DNA of 64,000 nucleotides from an uncultured Clostridia bacterium (GCA_944384985.1 CALWVM010000002.1:1-64000); one strand, 5' to 3'. Counted from the first letter of the stretch, positions 15,450 through 24,611 are shown. Notes: generated from the sequence alone by a model not told the origin. Translations and numbers: made by a program.

Positions 15450-17111
15450 ATGCTGGATACGCTGTGCATGGGCTGCATGAAAGAAATCGGTGATGCCAAA
15501 CAATGCCCGCACTGCGGGTTTTCTGTCGATACGCCGCAAATTGCACCATATCTGCCGTTGCGCACACAGGTTGGCGGGCGGTATGTTGTCGGAAAGATGT
15601 TGTCTGCCGCAGGCGACGGTGCAACCTATATCGGTTGGGATTGTGAGCGTAAGACCGCGGTTACAGTTCGGGAATTCCTGCCCGAGCAGCACATCATCCG
15701 CACGGCGGAAAGCCCGACTTTGCGCATCAAAGTCGGCAGCGAGCTGTTGTTCCATGACGGGCTTGCCGATTTTCTGGAACTCTGGCGAAAACTTGCGCGC
15801 CTGCGCGCGATGACGGCGCTGATCCCCGTGCTGGACATCGTGGAGGATAACGGCACGGCATATGCGATTTCCGAGCATGTCGAGACCATATCTCTGCGGG
15901 AGTTCCTGCTGAAAAGCCGCACCGGGTATTTAAGCTTTGAACAGACCAAAACGCTTTTGATGCCGGTGGTCTCGACGGTTTCCAAACTGCATGAGATGGG
16001 CGTGTTCCACTGCGGCATTTCGCCGAATACCCTGCGGCTGGGGCGCGACGGCAAAATCCGTCTGACCGATTTCATGATCCCTTCTGCGCGTGTCATGGAC
16101 ACGGGCTTTGACAGCGAATTGTTTTCGGGCTACGCCGCGATCGAGCAGTACAGCCGCGAGGGTTCTATTGGACCCTGGACGGACGTGTACGCATTCGGTG
16201 CGGTGACCTACCGGATGCTCATCGGCAGCACCCCACAGGAGGCGACCGAACGCGTTGCCAATGATAAGCTGATGATCCCGCCGAAATTCGCAGAGGTCTT
16301 GCCGGCTTATGCGATCAGCGCCATCCAGAACGCTATGGCGATTTCGCCGGATGAGCGCACGGAAAGTATGGATGAATACCGCGAAGAGCTTTCCGGCTCC
16401 CCGAAAGTCATGGTTGCGCAAAAAGCGCAGGCGGATGAAGCCGCCAAGGCGCTGACGACCGACGCGGAAGAAGCAGAGCGCCGCCGCAAGGAGCAGCTGC
16501 GCCGCGAAATGCTGCGCAAACAGGAGCAGACGCGCACGCTTTTAATCACGTTCGGTGTTGTGCTTGCTGTCGGGCTTGTGGCGCTGGGCATCTATCTGTT
16601 CGCCACGCGTGACACCTTTGTACAGGATAACGTGACCACTACGGCGGCGGCTTCGGAGCTTGTAGACGTACCGAATTTTGTTGGGCAAAGCTATTCACGC
16701 ATCCAAAGCGATACGGTCTTGAATGAGCGTTTCCACTTTGTGGTGGAATATGAATACAGCGACACTGTGGAAAGCGATATGATTATCTCGCAGGGCACAC
16801 CTGAGGGGCAGCGCGTTCCCAAGGGGTCAGATCTGACCATTGTGGTCAGCCGGGGCGTGGAGTATATCACGCTGCCGGATGTTTCGGGTATGCAGTATGA
16901 CGAGGCAGTGCAGCTGCTTACCAGTCGCGGCTTTACCTGCACGCGCGTAGAGCGGGAAAACGACGGTTCGCACACCGCCGGCATCGTGATTGCCACCACG
17001 CCGGAGCCCGGAAAAGATTATGAGCGCGGCAGGGAGATCTATGTCCAGGTCTGGGGCGAAGTGCCGACTACGCAGAACAATTCGTTGTTTGGCGGGCTTT
17101 TTGACTTTTAA
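15450..17111 (+). CDS. Membrane PASTA protein with zinc ribbon and degenerate Ser/Thr kinase domain
   Basis: A 553-residue protein with four parts. Residues 6-22 form a CX2C...CPHC zinc ribbon. Residues 45-315 are a protein kinase fold. A basic linker is followed by a single membrane helix (about 364-386). The outside part has two PASTA repeats (about 404-540), beginning VDVPNFVGQ and ITLPDVSGMQ. PASTA kinases of this shape sense peptidoglycan or lipid II fragments and control wall growth. The catalytic residues here are lost: the ATP-binding Lys is Arg74 (VTVREF), the HRD catalytic loop reads HCGISPNT (187-194) with Gly for Asp and Thr for the Mg-binding Asn, and DFG reads DFM. It is therefore probably a pseudokinase that binds partners rather than phosphorylating them. 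No PP2C phosphatase is adjacent. Confidence 0.88.
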   Translation: MLDTLCMGCMKEIGDAKQCPHCGFSVDTPQIAPYLPLRTQVGGRYVVGKMLSAAGDGATYIGWDCERKTAVTVREFLPEQHIIRTAESPTLRIKVGSELLFHDGLADFLELWRKLARLRAMTALIPVLDIVEDNGTAYAISEHVETISLREFLLKSRTGYLSFEQTKTLLMPVVSTVSKLHEMGVFHCGISPNTLRLGRDGKIRLTDFMIPSARVMDTGFDSELFSGYAAIEQYSREGSIGPWTDVYAFGAVTYRMLIGSTPQEATERVANDKLMIPPKFAEVLPAYAISAIQNAMAISPDERTESMDEYREELSGSPKVMVAQKAQADEAAKALTTDAEEAERRRKEQLRREMLRKQEQTRTLLITFGVVLAVGLVALGIYLFATRDTFVQDNVTTTAAASELVDVPNFVGQSYSRIQSDTVLNERFHFVVEYEYSDTVESDMIISQGTPEGQRVPKGSDLTIVVSRGVEYITLPDVSGMQYDEAVQLLTSRGFTCTRVERENDGSHTAGIVIATTPEPGKDYERGREIYVQVWGEVPTTQNNSLFGGLFDF

Positions 17112-17120
17112 TATCCGTTT

Positions 17121-17160
17121 GCACGGCAGAGCCGGTTTTTCCGCTTTGCCGTGCTTTTTT
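17121..17160 (+). terminator. Terminator after the PASTA gene
   Basis: GCACGGCA (17121-17128) pairs with TGCCGTGC (17147-17154), followed by six T. Confidence 0.8.
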
Positions 17161-17201
17161 CATAACGGTCTTCCGTTAATTGCCGGGGGAGGCGCAGAAC
17201 G

Positions 17202-18578
17202 ATGCTGCAATTCTATCAAATTACCGACACGCACTACTATGCTTCCGAGGTGTTGAAGCCCGAAGGGGAGGCCTGGGAGCGCCGTGCAAAATACGACCAG
17301 AAATGCGTTGCCGAAAGCGGTGCGATCTTAGACGCGACGATTGACCGCCTTTTGCAGGATCGTGAGACCGATATTGTGCTTATAAGCGGGGATCTGGTTT
17401 GTGACGGCGAGCGTGAGGGCCATTATGCCATGCGCGACAAGCTTCGGCGTCTGACTGCGGGCGGAAAGCGCGTTTTTGTCCTAACGGCGACGCACGACAT
17501 TTGCCCGTATCCGAAGCGATATTCCGTGGAAAGAGGGGAATACCCCGCCGAAGGGCTTCCCAAAAACGAGCTCTTGAAACTGTATTGGGAACTCGGCCCG
17601 CAGCAGGCACTCTCGGTGCATGAAAAAAGCTTTTCCTATGTCACGCAACTTGCGCCCGGGTATCGCCTGTTTGCGCTCAATGACGACGGCATCGGCTGGG
17701 AGCGCGGTTTCCACGGCTATGATGAGGATCAACTGCAATGGATCAAGGACCAACTGGAGCTTGCAAAAAAAAGCGGCGACGTGCTGCTTGCCATGGGCCA
17801 CCACCCGCTGCTTCCGCCAAGCCCCGTGTATGCATTTACAAGCCCCGACGATCTCATCGGCAATCACGAGCAAATTGCCGAGCTGTTTGCAGATGCCGGC
17901 GTGCACTTTATGTTTACCGGGCATACGCACATGCAGAACATTGCGTATTTTGACTCGCCAAAGGGTAACCGGATCTTTGATATCAACACCGGCAGTCTGA
18001 TTTGTTATCCAAGCCCGATCCGGCATATGACCCTTACGGACAAAAGCCTGACGGTCAAAACTGAGCATCTGCAAAGCATAAATTGGGATCTGGGCGGCAA
18101 AAGCTATATGCAGTACAGCCTCGATCATTTCGAATTCATGCTGCGGGATATTCTGCATTCGGCGGCGCATGACATCCGTCACTTTTGTGAAATCAGTCCC
18201 GGTTTCAGTCTCCCAAGCGAGACAGCGTGGAAGCTGCGCGTACCGATTCGGTTTGCGGGCAAGGTCATGGAACGCCTGACCTTTCAAAAAGCCGGCAGGC
18301 TTTTGTGCTGTGCGTCCAAGATCGCGCCTGAAATGCGGGATGTGCGGTTGTGCGATTTCATCTTAATGTTGATTCGCAATCTTTACGGCGGCGACGAGCC
18401 GTATAAGCCCGGCACGCCGGAATATGAATCCTTTATGGCGCTGTATGCGAGGGTGCGCCCGCTGCTGCACCGTGTCAAAGGGCTTTCGGGGATCGATACG
18501 GTGGTCAAAGGGGCGCTGTATGACGACGGCTATCCGGACAGTGACGCTATACTGCCGGTTCCGAATACAATTTTATAA
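17202..18578 (+). CDS. Calcineurin-like metallophosphoesterase
   Basis: A 458-residue phosphoesterase with a dinuclear metal site. Motifs in order are DTHYYA (D-x-H), GDLVCDGERE (GD...GE), ATHDI where most relatives have GNHD, GHHPLLPP and GHTHMQNI. The metal ligands Asp, His and the GHTH pair are kept, but the bridging Asn is replaced by Thr, which is unusual. There is no signal peptide, so it acts in the cytosol, perhaps on a phosphodiester or sugar phosphate. The C-terminal 150 residues form an alpha-helical extension I do not recognise. GGGGGAGG precedes the ATG. A GPH transporter starts 16 bp downstream, so the two probably share a substrate pathway. Confidence 0.85.
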   Translation: MLQFYQITDTHYYASEVLKPEGEAWERRAKYDQKCVAESGAILDATIDRLLQDRETDIVLISGDLVCDGEREGHYAMRDKLRRLTAGGKRVFVLTATHDICPYPKRYSVERGEYPAEGLPKNELLKLYWELGPQQALSVHEKSFSYVTQLAPGYRLFALNDDGIGWERGFHGYDEDQLQWIKDQLELAKKSGDVLLAMGHHPLLPPSPVYAFTSPDDLIGNHEQIAELFADAGVHFMFTGHTHMQNIAYFDSPKGNRIFDINTGSLICYPSPIRHMTLTDKSLTVKTEHLQSINWDLGGKSYMQYSLDHFEFMLRDILHSAAHDIRHFCEISPGFSLPSETAWKLRVPIRFAGKVMERLTFQKAGRLLCCASKIAPEMRDVRLCDFILMLIRNLYGGDEPYKPGTPEYESFMALYARVRPLLHRVKGLSGIDTVVKGALYDDGYPDSDAILPVPNTIL

Positions 18579-18594
18579 TGCAGGGAGGACGCAA

Positions 18595-20070
18595 ATGAAA
18601 ACGTATTCGCCGAAAAAAGAGTGGATGGCGTATTGCGTAGGCGCTTTTGGGCAAGGGATGGTCTACGCCATGATGAGTTCGTATATTTCGGACTTCTACA
18701 TGAATGTTATGAAGCTCACACCGCTGTTCGTTCTGTTTTTGATGCTGTTTGCACGGATATGGGATTCGTTCAACGACCCGATCATGGGATACATTATGGA
18801 CCGCGTAAACCTGAAAAACGGGAAAATGCGTCCGTACCTGTTGTATGCGCCCATCCCGGTCGCGATTTTAACCGTCCTGCTCTTTCAAGCGCCGAACATT
18901 TCCATGACCGGGCTTATGGTGTATGCGGCGGTGACCTATGTGCTCTGGGATATGGCATATACCGTTTGCGACGTCCCGTTCTGGGGGCTGCCGAACGCCT
19001 TGACGCCGAATCCAGATGAACGCGGCGTCATCATCAGCCGCGGCCGCACGGCGAACGGTGTGGGGTCTGCCGTACCGATTGCATTTTTTATGGTACTTGG
19101 TCCCGTGCTTGCGCGGCTGAGCCTGAGCGGCACAGCGCTCGAAAAGACCAAATATACGGTGATCGCGCTGTTCTGCTCGGTGATCGGGAACATTTTGTTC
19201 GCGCGTGTGTACTTCAAAACTAAGGAACGCGTGTCCATCCCGAACCCGCCGAAGCGTAAGAAAGGTGAAAAAACCGCGCTCGGCAGATTGTTTAGCTGTA
19301 TGCCGCTGATGCTCACGGCCCTTATGGGCGTGCTTTCCGCCGGGCGGTATATGTACCAGGCTGGTGCGGTCCACGTCGCCCGGTACAGCATTTATATCGG
19401 GAAAGATCTGACCGGACTTTCCGCCGCAGAGCAGGAGGCGGCGCTGCAAAGTAATATCAGCCTGGTCTCCACGATTTTCCAGGTGGCGAGCGCCGCGGGC
19501 ATGTTCGGAGCTATGCTCGTGATGCCGCTTCTGTTTAAGCGGTTCAACTACAAACAGATTATCCTTTCTACTTCGATTTTAGGCGCAGTCTCCAGCATTG
19601 CGATCTGGTTTATCGGGTACGACCATTTCCTGTGGTGCGTGCCGTTCTTTGTGATCTCCTGCATCCCGCTCGGCGCCATCAACGTCTGCACCTATGCCAT
19701 GCTCGGCGACTGCCTCGACTATATGGAGTGGAAGACCGGCGTGCGGCTTACGGGGCTCGGTTCTGCGGTGCAGGGCTTTATTGCAAAATTCGGCAACGCT
19801 ATAAGCACCAGCTTTATCATTGTCATGTATATGATCGTTCACTTGGATGTCGCCAGCATCAACGCTTCCGTTACGGCGAATCCGCTTGAAATGAGCGAGA
19901 CCGTCCGCGAGGGGATGTTCTCCTTAATTTCGATCGTCCCTGCCGTCTCTCTGATTTTGTGCATCATCCCGCTGTTCTTCTATGATCTCGTTGGTGAAAA
20001 GAAAGAACGCATCACAAAAGAGCTTGCCGAACAGCGCGCCGCCCGCGGGATTGTGATTGAAGAGGGGTAA
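18595..20070 (+). CDS. GPH-family sugar:cation symporter
   Basis: A 491-residue MFS transporter with twelve predicted membrane segments. The N-terminal FARIWDSFNDPIMGYIMDR (D-x-x-x-D-P) and NGKMRPYLLY are MelB/GPH family signatures. GPH proteins import glycosides, pentosides or hexuronides with Na+ or H+. ATG 18595 is chosen because GGGAGGA lies 5-7 nt upstream; the frame is open farther back inside the preceding gene. It is co-transcribed with the metallophosphoesterase. It is more divergent from the other two GPH transporters in the window, and lacks the SHW...PAG lead-in they share. Confidence 0.88.
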   Translation: MKTYSPKKEWMAYCVGAFGQGMVYAMMSSYISDFYMNVMKLTPLFVLFLMLFARIWDSFNDPIMGYIMDRVNLKNGKMRPYLLYAPIPVAILTVLLFQAPNISMTGLMVYAAVTYVLWDMAYTVCDVPFWGLPNALTPNPDERGVIISRGRTANGVGSAVPIAFFMVLGPVLARLSLSGTALEKTKYTVIALFCSVIGNILFARVYFKTKERVSIPNPPKRKKGEKTALGRLFSCMPLMLTALMGVLSAGRYMYQAGAVHVARYSIYIGKDLTGLSAAEQEAALQSNISLVSTIFQVASAAGMFGAMLVMPLLFKRFNYKQIILSTSILGAVSSIAIWFIGYDHFLWCVPFFVISCIPLGAINVCTYAMLGDCLDYMEWKTGVRLTGLGSAVQGFIAKFGNAISTSFIIVMYMIVHLDVASINASVTANPLEMSETVREGMFSLISIVPAVSLILCIIPLFFYDLVGEKKERITKELAEQRAARGIVIEEG

Positions 20071-20181
20071 ACCGAAACCGCCTTGGCAACCGGGAGTTTC
20101 TGCACTGTAAAGAAAAAATGGCAGACAAAATCGGTTTTCTATGGTAAAATATACCTGTAAATCTGAACGCCGGAGGCATAC

Positions 20182-20994
20182 ATGAAAAGCTACATTGATT
20201 ACATTGAAGATACCTTGCAGGGTATTCCCGACGACGGCACGCTGTACCGCTACAAGCGGCAGGTGCTCGACCGGATGAATGAACTCGCCGCCGAGGTCAC
20301 ACATGCGGGGCTTCGCGACCAAAAAGTGATGACGGATCTCGTTATCAGCGAGTTCCCGGATCTCAAAGGCGGATTTGAAAAATTCTGCTTGGCAGACCGG
20401 AAGGAAAAACATAAACAGCTTGTCAACAAAATCATGCTGTTCGGCACCCCTGCGCTTGCGGTCCTGCTTTTGGTGCTGTACCTCGGCGTCAGCTTCCTGA
20501 CGGATGCGTGGAGCAAGACCTGGCTGGTCTTTGCCGACGGCTTTCTCTGCTGGGCGGTGTTTTTGCTGGGCGTGGGCGTGGCGCGTATTACCGCCAAACG
20601 CCGCCTGTTCCATCCCATTGCGCGCGTGCTGTTGGCGCTCGCCGTTATGTGCGCCGACACAGCTGTTTTCCTCCTTGTCTTGATGTTTACAGGTTTTTCA
20701 CCGGCTTGGGTCATTTTCCCGGCGGGCGTAATCGGCATTCTGCTTGCGGACGCTGTCTATGCGCATGTCACCCGCCAGAAGCTGCGCATCATCAATTATT
20801 TGATTTATATCCTCGTCGCGGCGCCCATGCTGTATGTTGTCCTGAGCGGCCTTGGCCTTGTCCCGTGGAACGTGGGCTGGATTTTGATTCCGCTGGCGGT
20901 TGCGATCGACATCATTTTGTTGATTGCCAAGCTGCTCAACAATTCGAAATATACCTATAAACCGGAGGTGGAACAGGCATGGAACGAAAACTGA
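20182..20994 (+). CDS. HAAS-like membrane protein
   Basis: A 270-residue protein. The first 75 residues form a soluble helical domain (SYIDYIEDTLQGIPDDG...YKRQVLDRMNELAAEVT...LVISEFPDLKG), resembling the HAAS/DUF1700-type domain seen near PadR regulators. At least six hydrophobic segments follow to residue 255. No enzyme motif is visible. A CGGAGG site precedes the ATG. The next gene starts 16 bp before this one stops, so translation is probably coupled. No PadR regulator is nearby, which is unusual for this domain. Function unknown. Confidence 0.7.
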   Translation: MKSYIDYIEDTLQGIPDDGTLYRYKRQVLDRMNELAAEVTHAGLRDQKVMTDLVISEFPDLKGGFEKFCLADRKEKHKQLVNKIMLFGTPALAVLLLVLYLGVSFLTDAWSKTWLVFADGFLCWAVFLLGVGVARITAKRRLFHPIARVLLALAVMCADTAVFLLVLMFTGFSPAWVIFPAGVIGILLADAVYAHVTRQKLRIINYLIYILVAAPMLYVVLSGLGLVPWNVGWILIPLAVAIDIILLIAKLLNNSKYTYKPEVEQAWNEN

Positions 20995-22256
20995 ACGCAG
21001 AATTGTGGGATAAAATGCACTATCTGTTCCGCGATTTCAACGACCGTATGGTGCATGTCGAACTGCACTATGATTTCGAGATCGACATCGACGCGCTCAA
21101 GACCGTTCTGATCTGCTTCTTTGAAAAAGCGCCGGTGCTGCACTCGAGCTTTAAAGACAACCACGTTTCGCCTTACTGGCTCGTTAAGCCCTATACCATC
21201 GAGGATGTGCTTACCGTTGCATACCCGGAGGATCTGGAGCAGGCGGTGGACGATTTCCTGACGCAGTATATCCCGCCTGACAGCGATCTGCAAATGAAAG
21301 TTGCGGTGTTTTTTAAGGATGGGACTTCCACCCTGTGTGTTGTGGAAAACCATATGTGTATGGACGGCGGCGACTTCAAATACTTTATGAAGGCGCTTTG
21401 CGAAAATTACAACAACTATGTCGAAAAGGGGATCAGTCCCATCGAACTGCGTGAGGGCACGCGCTCTTATGAATCGGTTTATCATGATTTTTCCAAGACC
21501 GAGCAGCGCATGGCGCGCAACCTTTATAAAAACGTCTGCGCCAAGGATGAGCACAAATTCCCCCTTACGCCCGACAGCATCCGCGACCGTTCGTTTATCG
21601 CCAAACGCAAGCTGAGTGCGGAGACGTTCAATAAGATCCACGCGGCGGGCAAAAAATACGGCGCTACGGTCAACGATATGCTTCTGGCTGCTTACTTTTA
21701 TAGCCTGTATGAGCTGGCAAACTATGACCCGTCGGACAGTGTCACCATTTCTTGTGCGATTGATCTGCGCCGCCATATCAAGGATGTCAGCGACGAAGGG
21801 CTTACGAACCATACCGCCTATATGCAGTGCAACATCCCCGAACGCGGGCGCGATATATTTGAAACGCTGCAATATGCGGTGCAAAGCTCGCAGAAATTCA
21901 AACACGACAAATTCATGGGGCTTTACGGTCTGCCGCTTTTAAAGCTCGGATACAGCATCCTGCCGCATGCCGCGAGTGAGGAGATCATCAAGATCGGCTA
22001 TTCGAACCCGCTGCTTGCAATGAGCAATATCGGGATTCTCGAGTCCGATAAACTCGCGCTCGACGGCCACGAGCCAACGGACGGTTTCATGACGGGCGCG
22101 GTGAAATACAAACCGTATGTCCTGCTTTCCGTTACGTCGCTGCGCAAGGAGTTGACGCTTTCCCTGTGCGAACGCGGTAACGACCAAGATCGCGCCATCG
22201 TGGAACGCTTTTTCGATCTGATGGAGAAGAATATCGGCGTCCTGAGCGGGGAATGA
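20979..22256 (+). CDS. Condensation/acetyltransferase-superfamily protein
   Basis: A 425-residue protein of the BAHD-like/condensation-domain acyltransferase fold (alcohol acetyltransferase, PapA and WES/DGAT relatives). The active-site motif HHxxxDG appears as NHMCMDG at residues 124-130: the second, catalytic His and the Asp-Gly are kept, while the first His is Asn. A later SCAIDLRRHI and SNIGILESD resemble the conserved segments of the C-terminal half. It probably transfers an acyl group to an alcohol or amine; donor and acceptor are unknown. The start lies inside the upstream membrane gene behind GGAGGTGG, implying a functional link. No adenylation or carrier domain is present. Confidence 0.75.
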   Translation: MERKLNAELWDKMHYLFRDFNDRMVHVELHYDFEIDIDALKTVLICFFEKAPVLHSSFKDNHVSPYWLVKPYTIEDVLTVAYPEDLEQAVDDFLTQYIPPDSDLQMKVAVFFKDGTSTLCVVENHMCMDGGDFKYFMKALCENYNNYVEKGISPIELREGTRSYESVYHDFSKTEQRMARNLYKNVCAKDEHKFPLTPDSIRDRSFIAKRKLSAETFNKIHAAGKKYGATVNDMLLAAYFYSLYELANYDPSDSVTISCAIDLRRHIKDVSDEGLTNHTAYMQCNIPERGRDIFETLQYAVQSSQKFKHDKFMGLYGLPLLKLGYSILPHAASEEIIKIGYSNPLLAMSNIGILESDKLALDGHEPTDGFMTGAVKYKPYVLLSVTSLRKELTLSLCERGNDQDRAIVERFFDLMEKNIGVLSGE

Positions 22257-22300
22257 CGATATTTTCCACCCGACAGCAACCCTGTGGATGAAAGGCAAAC

Positions 22301-22861
22301 ATGATCGATAAATTTTGCATTTCTACCTTTTACAACCACATATTTGACCCGACCGCACCGACACCGGATGACCTGTGTATGGAGGATATCGCCCATGCGC
22401 TTTCCCGCATCTGCCGTGCAAATGGGCATCTGCGCGACTTCTATTCTGTGGCGCGGCACTCCCTGTACGCAGCTTACGAAGCAAAAGCGCGCGGATACAG
22501 TGTCCGCATCCGGATGCTCGCGCTGCTGCATGACAGCGCCGAAAGCTATATCGGGGATATGACCCGACCGCTGCGGCGGTACATTCCCGAATTTACGGAC
22601 ATTGAACGACAGCTGCAAACCCTCATTTTCGAAAAATTCGCAGTATCGGATTTCACCGAAGACGAGAAATCAGCGGTTAAAATGATAGATGACGCACTGC
22701 TGTATCATGAATTTTTGCAGTTCCACGGCATACGCCTATTTGAAACGCCGCCGAAACTTCTGCTCCCTGTGGCAGCGGATAAACCGCCGGAAGAGACAGA
22801 AGCGGAATTCCTTTCGCTGTATCATGCTCTATATGCCGAATTGACCGGGTCGTGTAAGTGA
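22301..22861 (+). CDS. HD-domain hydrolase (YfbR-like)
   Basis: A 186-residue HD-superfamily phosphohydrolase. Metal ligands are in SVARHSLYAAYEA (His), LLHDSAESYIGDM (His-Asp) and KMIDDALLYHE (Asp). The layout resembles the 5'-deoxynucleotidase YfbR and related proteins annotated as phosphohydrolases. It probably dephosphorylates nucleotides or a small phosphate ester. It lies 44 bp downstream of the acyltransferase on the same strand with AAAGG before its ATG, so the three genes 20182-22861 look like one operon. Confidence 0.8.
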   Translation: MIDKFCISTFYNHIFDPTAPTPDDLCMEDIAHALSRICRANGHLRDFYSVARHSLYAAYEAKARGYSVRIRMLALLHDSAESYIGDMTRPLRRYIPEFTDIERQLQTLIFEKFAVSDFTEDEKSAVKMIDDALLYHEFLQFHGIRLFETPPKLLLPVAADKPPEETEAEFLSLYHALYAELTGSCK

Positions 22862-22959
22862 TTCAGTTTACTGCTTGTAGAGCAGTTCTTTAGCGTAGAG
22901 CGGGGGGGCTTGCTCCCGCCGGCAAAAACAGATATTTTATTAGGTTTTCCCTCGAAATA

Positions 22960-22991
22960 AGAACCCCCGCTGCCAAGGCAGCGGGGGTTCT
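22960..22991. terminator. Strong bidirectional terminator hairpin
   Basis: A perfect 15-bp GC-rich stem: AGAACCCCCGCTGCC (22960-22974) and GGCAGCGGGGGTTCT (22977-22991). It lies between convergent genes. The T-run is weak on both strands, but the stem is very stable. Confidence 0.7.
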
Positions 22992-23016
22992 GTATGTTCC
23001 AAAAAGGGGGGAAAGC

Positions 23017-24582
23017 TTACCGCTTAATGTCGTCCCAAGCCACGCCGTTGATATGGAACAGCTCGTCAAAATCATAGCGGTTGTTCTCATCCTTGCTGTG
23101 GTTCGGATACCAAACCTGTGCAAAGAACGGGTTGGTCTTGGCAATCGAGTCATAATCCCAAGCTTTCTGCGGGATGTAGCACTCGGGGCACCAGTGGCCG
23201 CCCAGAAGGATCAGTGCGGGGCTGGCTTCGAATTCAGCGCCGCAGTGACCGCATTTCCATTTCAGCTTGGTCGCCATATCGCCCTTCGTCATCGAGTCGG
23301 ACAGGCACTCACCGCCGCGGAATTTCGCGGCCTGCTTCATGTCGTCAATATCCAGCTCGCTTTCAGGCTTGCTTTCATCATAACCATGATCCAGCTTATA
23401 CTGGTCAGCAGCGCTGTTGTCTTTGTCAAAATGCATGATATCGAAGTCTTCCCACTTGGAGGGGATCTTCTTCCACTCTTCCAGAGAGCCGAAGTAAGCA
23501 CTCATGCGCTCTTTGTTGTTGGTCTTGACCCAGTCGAGCGTGCCAAAGTCGGGGGTGGAGGCGATCTTCTTCATGAAGGGCTTTGCGCACGCGGCAACGA
23601 GGTTCTTCGGAAGATAACGCGGGATCTTGAAGTAGAATTCTACCTGATCGGCCAGACGGTTGAAGTAATCCTGAATGGGCAGGTTCTCACGGAAGTGCAG
23701 GTAATCTTCCAGCTTGTCGCCGTCCGCATAGAACTGGCCGTGGAAGTTCTTTGTGATGAACCAGTTGGGGTCAAACAGCTTCTCGGGGCCGGCAAGACCG
23801 AGCGTGCCGAGCAGCAGGCATTCGAACTCATAGTTGGTGATACGATATTCCTTACCGGAACCGATGTTGTAGAAGTGATTCCAGAAATCGCTGCCGAGGT
23901 TGCCCTTAGCGTCTTCATCTACAAGGTTGCAAAGCAGTCTACCGGAGTCCTCGACCGTGCACCATTCCAAAACGCCGTTGATGCAAACGTGGAACATGAT
24001 GGGATCCATGTTCTTTAAGATGTTCGGGTAAAGGATGCCGGACTGACGCATTACGACCCAGTTTTTAAGTCCGCTTTCGACAAATACGCGCTCTGCAACA
24101 CATTTGGAGACTGCGTAATGGTCATATACCGAGACCTTCAGCGGGTCGCCGCAGCGGCCCCAGTGGATCGGGTAGTTGCGGTCACCGGTTTCGGCAACTG
24201 TGCCAATGTAGCAAACTTTTACAGCGTCGGGGTCGGGCTGCGCTTTCACGGCATTGCAAATGTTCTCAGCAGCGCCGATATTGGTCTTCTGCGTGCGATA
24301 AGGTTTCCAGTCCGCAGCGGGGGAGACCATGCCGCCGACATGCAGGATATAATCCGCACCCGTGACGGCGCGCAGAACGTCGTCATAATTTGCAAGGTCG
24401 CCCCAGACAATCTTCACGGACGGATCGGAAGCGTAAGGCGCGAACATCTTTTCGTTTTTCTCACTCTTGCGCAGCAAAAGGACAGTGTTGTAGAGGTCCT
24501 TTTTTTTGTGCAGCTCTTTGAAGCCGGCAAAGCCCATGTGGCCGGACGCGCCGGTCAGCATTACGGTTTTCTTTTCAGCCAT
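23017..24582 (-). CDS. NAD-dependent epimerase/dehydratase (extended SDR) with C-terminal zinc ribbon
   Basis: A 521-residue protein. The N-terminal half is an extended short-chain dehydrogenase: TGASGHMGFAGF is the NAD-binding GxxGxxG loop, GDLANYDDVLRAV and ADYILHVGG follow, and the catalytic YxxxK is YAVSKCVAE. Relatives act on nucleotide sugars, sterols or dihydroflavonol-type substrates. The C-terminal 150 residues hold a zinc-ribbon-like pair, KCGHCG and HWCPEC, separated by about 20 residues, in a domain resembling Trp-rich treble-clef/zinc-ribbon modules. This fusion is unusual. ATG 24582 is chosen because GAGGTGG lies 6 nt upstream; an ATG 21 bp earlier lacks such a site. A near-consensus promoter precedes it. 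It is monocistronic. Confidence 0.8.
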   Translation of the reverse strand: MAEKKTVMLTGASGHMGFAGFKELHKKKDLYNTVLLLRKSEKNEKMFAPYASDPSVKIVWGDLANYDDVLRAVTGADYILHVGGMVSPAADWKPYRTQKTNIGAAENICNAVKAQPDPDAVKVCYIGTVAETGDRNYPIHWGRCGDPLKVSVYDHYAVSKCVAERVFVESGLKNWVVMRQSGILYPNILKNMDPIMFHVCINGVLEWCTVEDSGRLLCNLVDEDAKGNLGSDFWNHFYNIGSGKEYRITNYEFECLLLGTLGLAGPEKLFDPNWFITKNFHGQFYADGDKLEDYLHFRENLPIQDYFNRLADQVEFYFKIPRYLPKNLVAACAKPFMKKIASTPDFGTLDWVKTNNKERMSAYFGSLEEWKKIPSKWEDFDIMHFDKDNSAADQYKLDHGYDESKPESELDIDDMKQAAKFRGGECLSDSMTKGDMATKLKWKCGHCGAEFEASPALILLGGHWCPECYIPQKAWDYDSIAKTNPFFAQVWYPNHSKDENNRYDFDELFHINGVAWDDIKR

Positions 24583-24611
24583 TTCTACCACCTCTGATAA
24601 CATTTGTAATC

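Noticed and set aside
15450-17111. Calling the PASTA protein an active Ser/Thr kinase (PrkC)
   Set aside because: The ATP-binding Lys, catalytic Asp, Mg-binding Asn and DFG Gly are all substituted, and no PP2C phosphatase neighbour is present.
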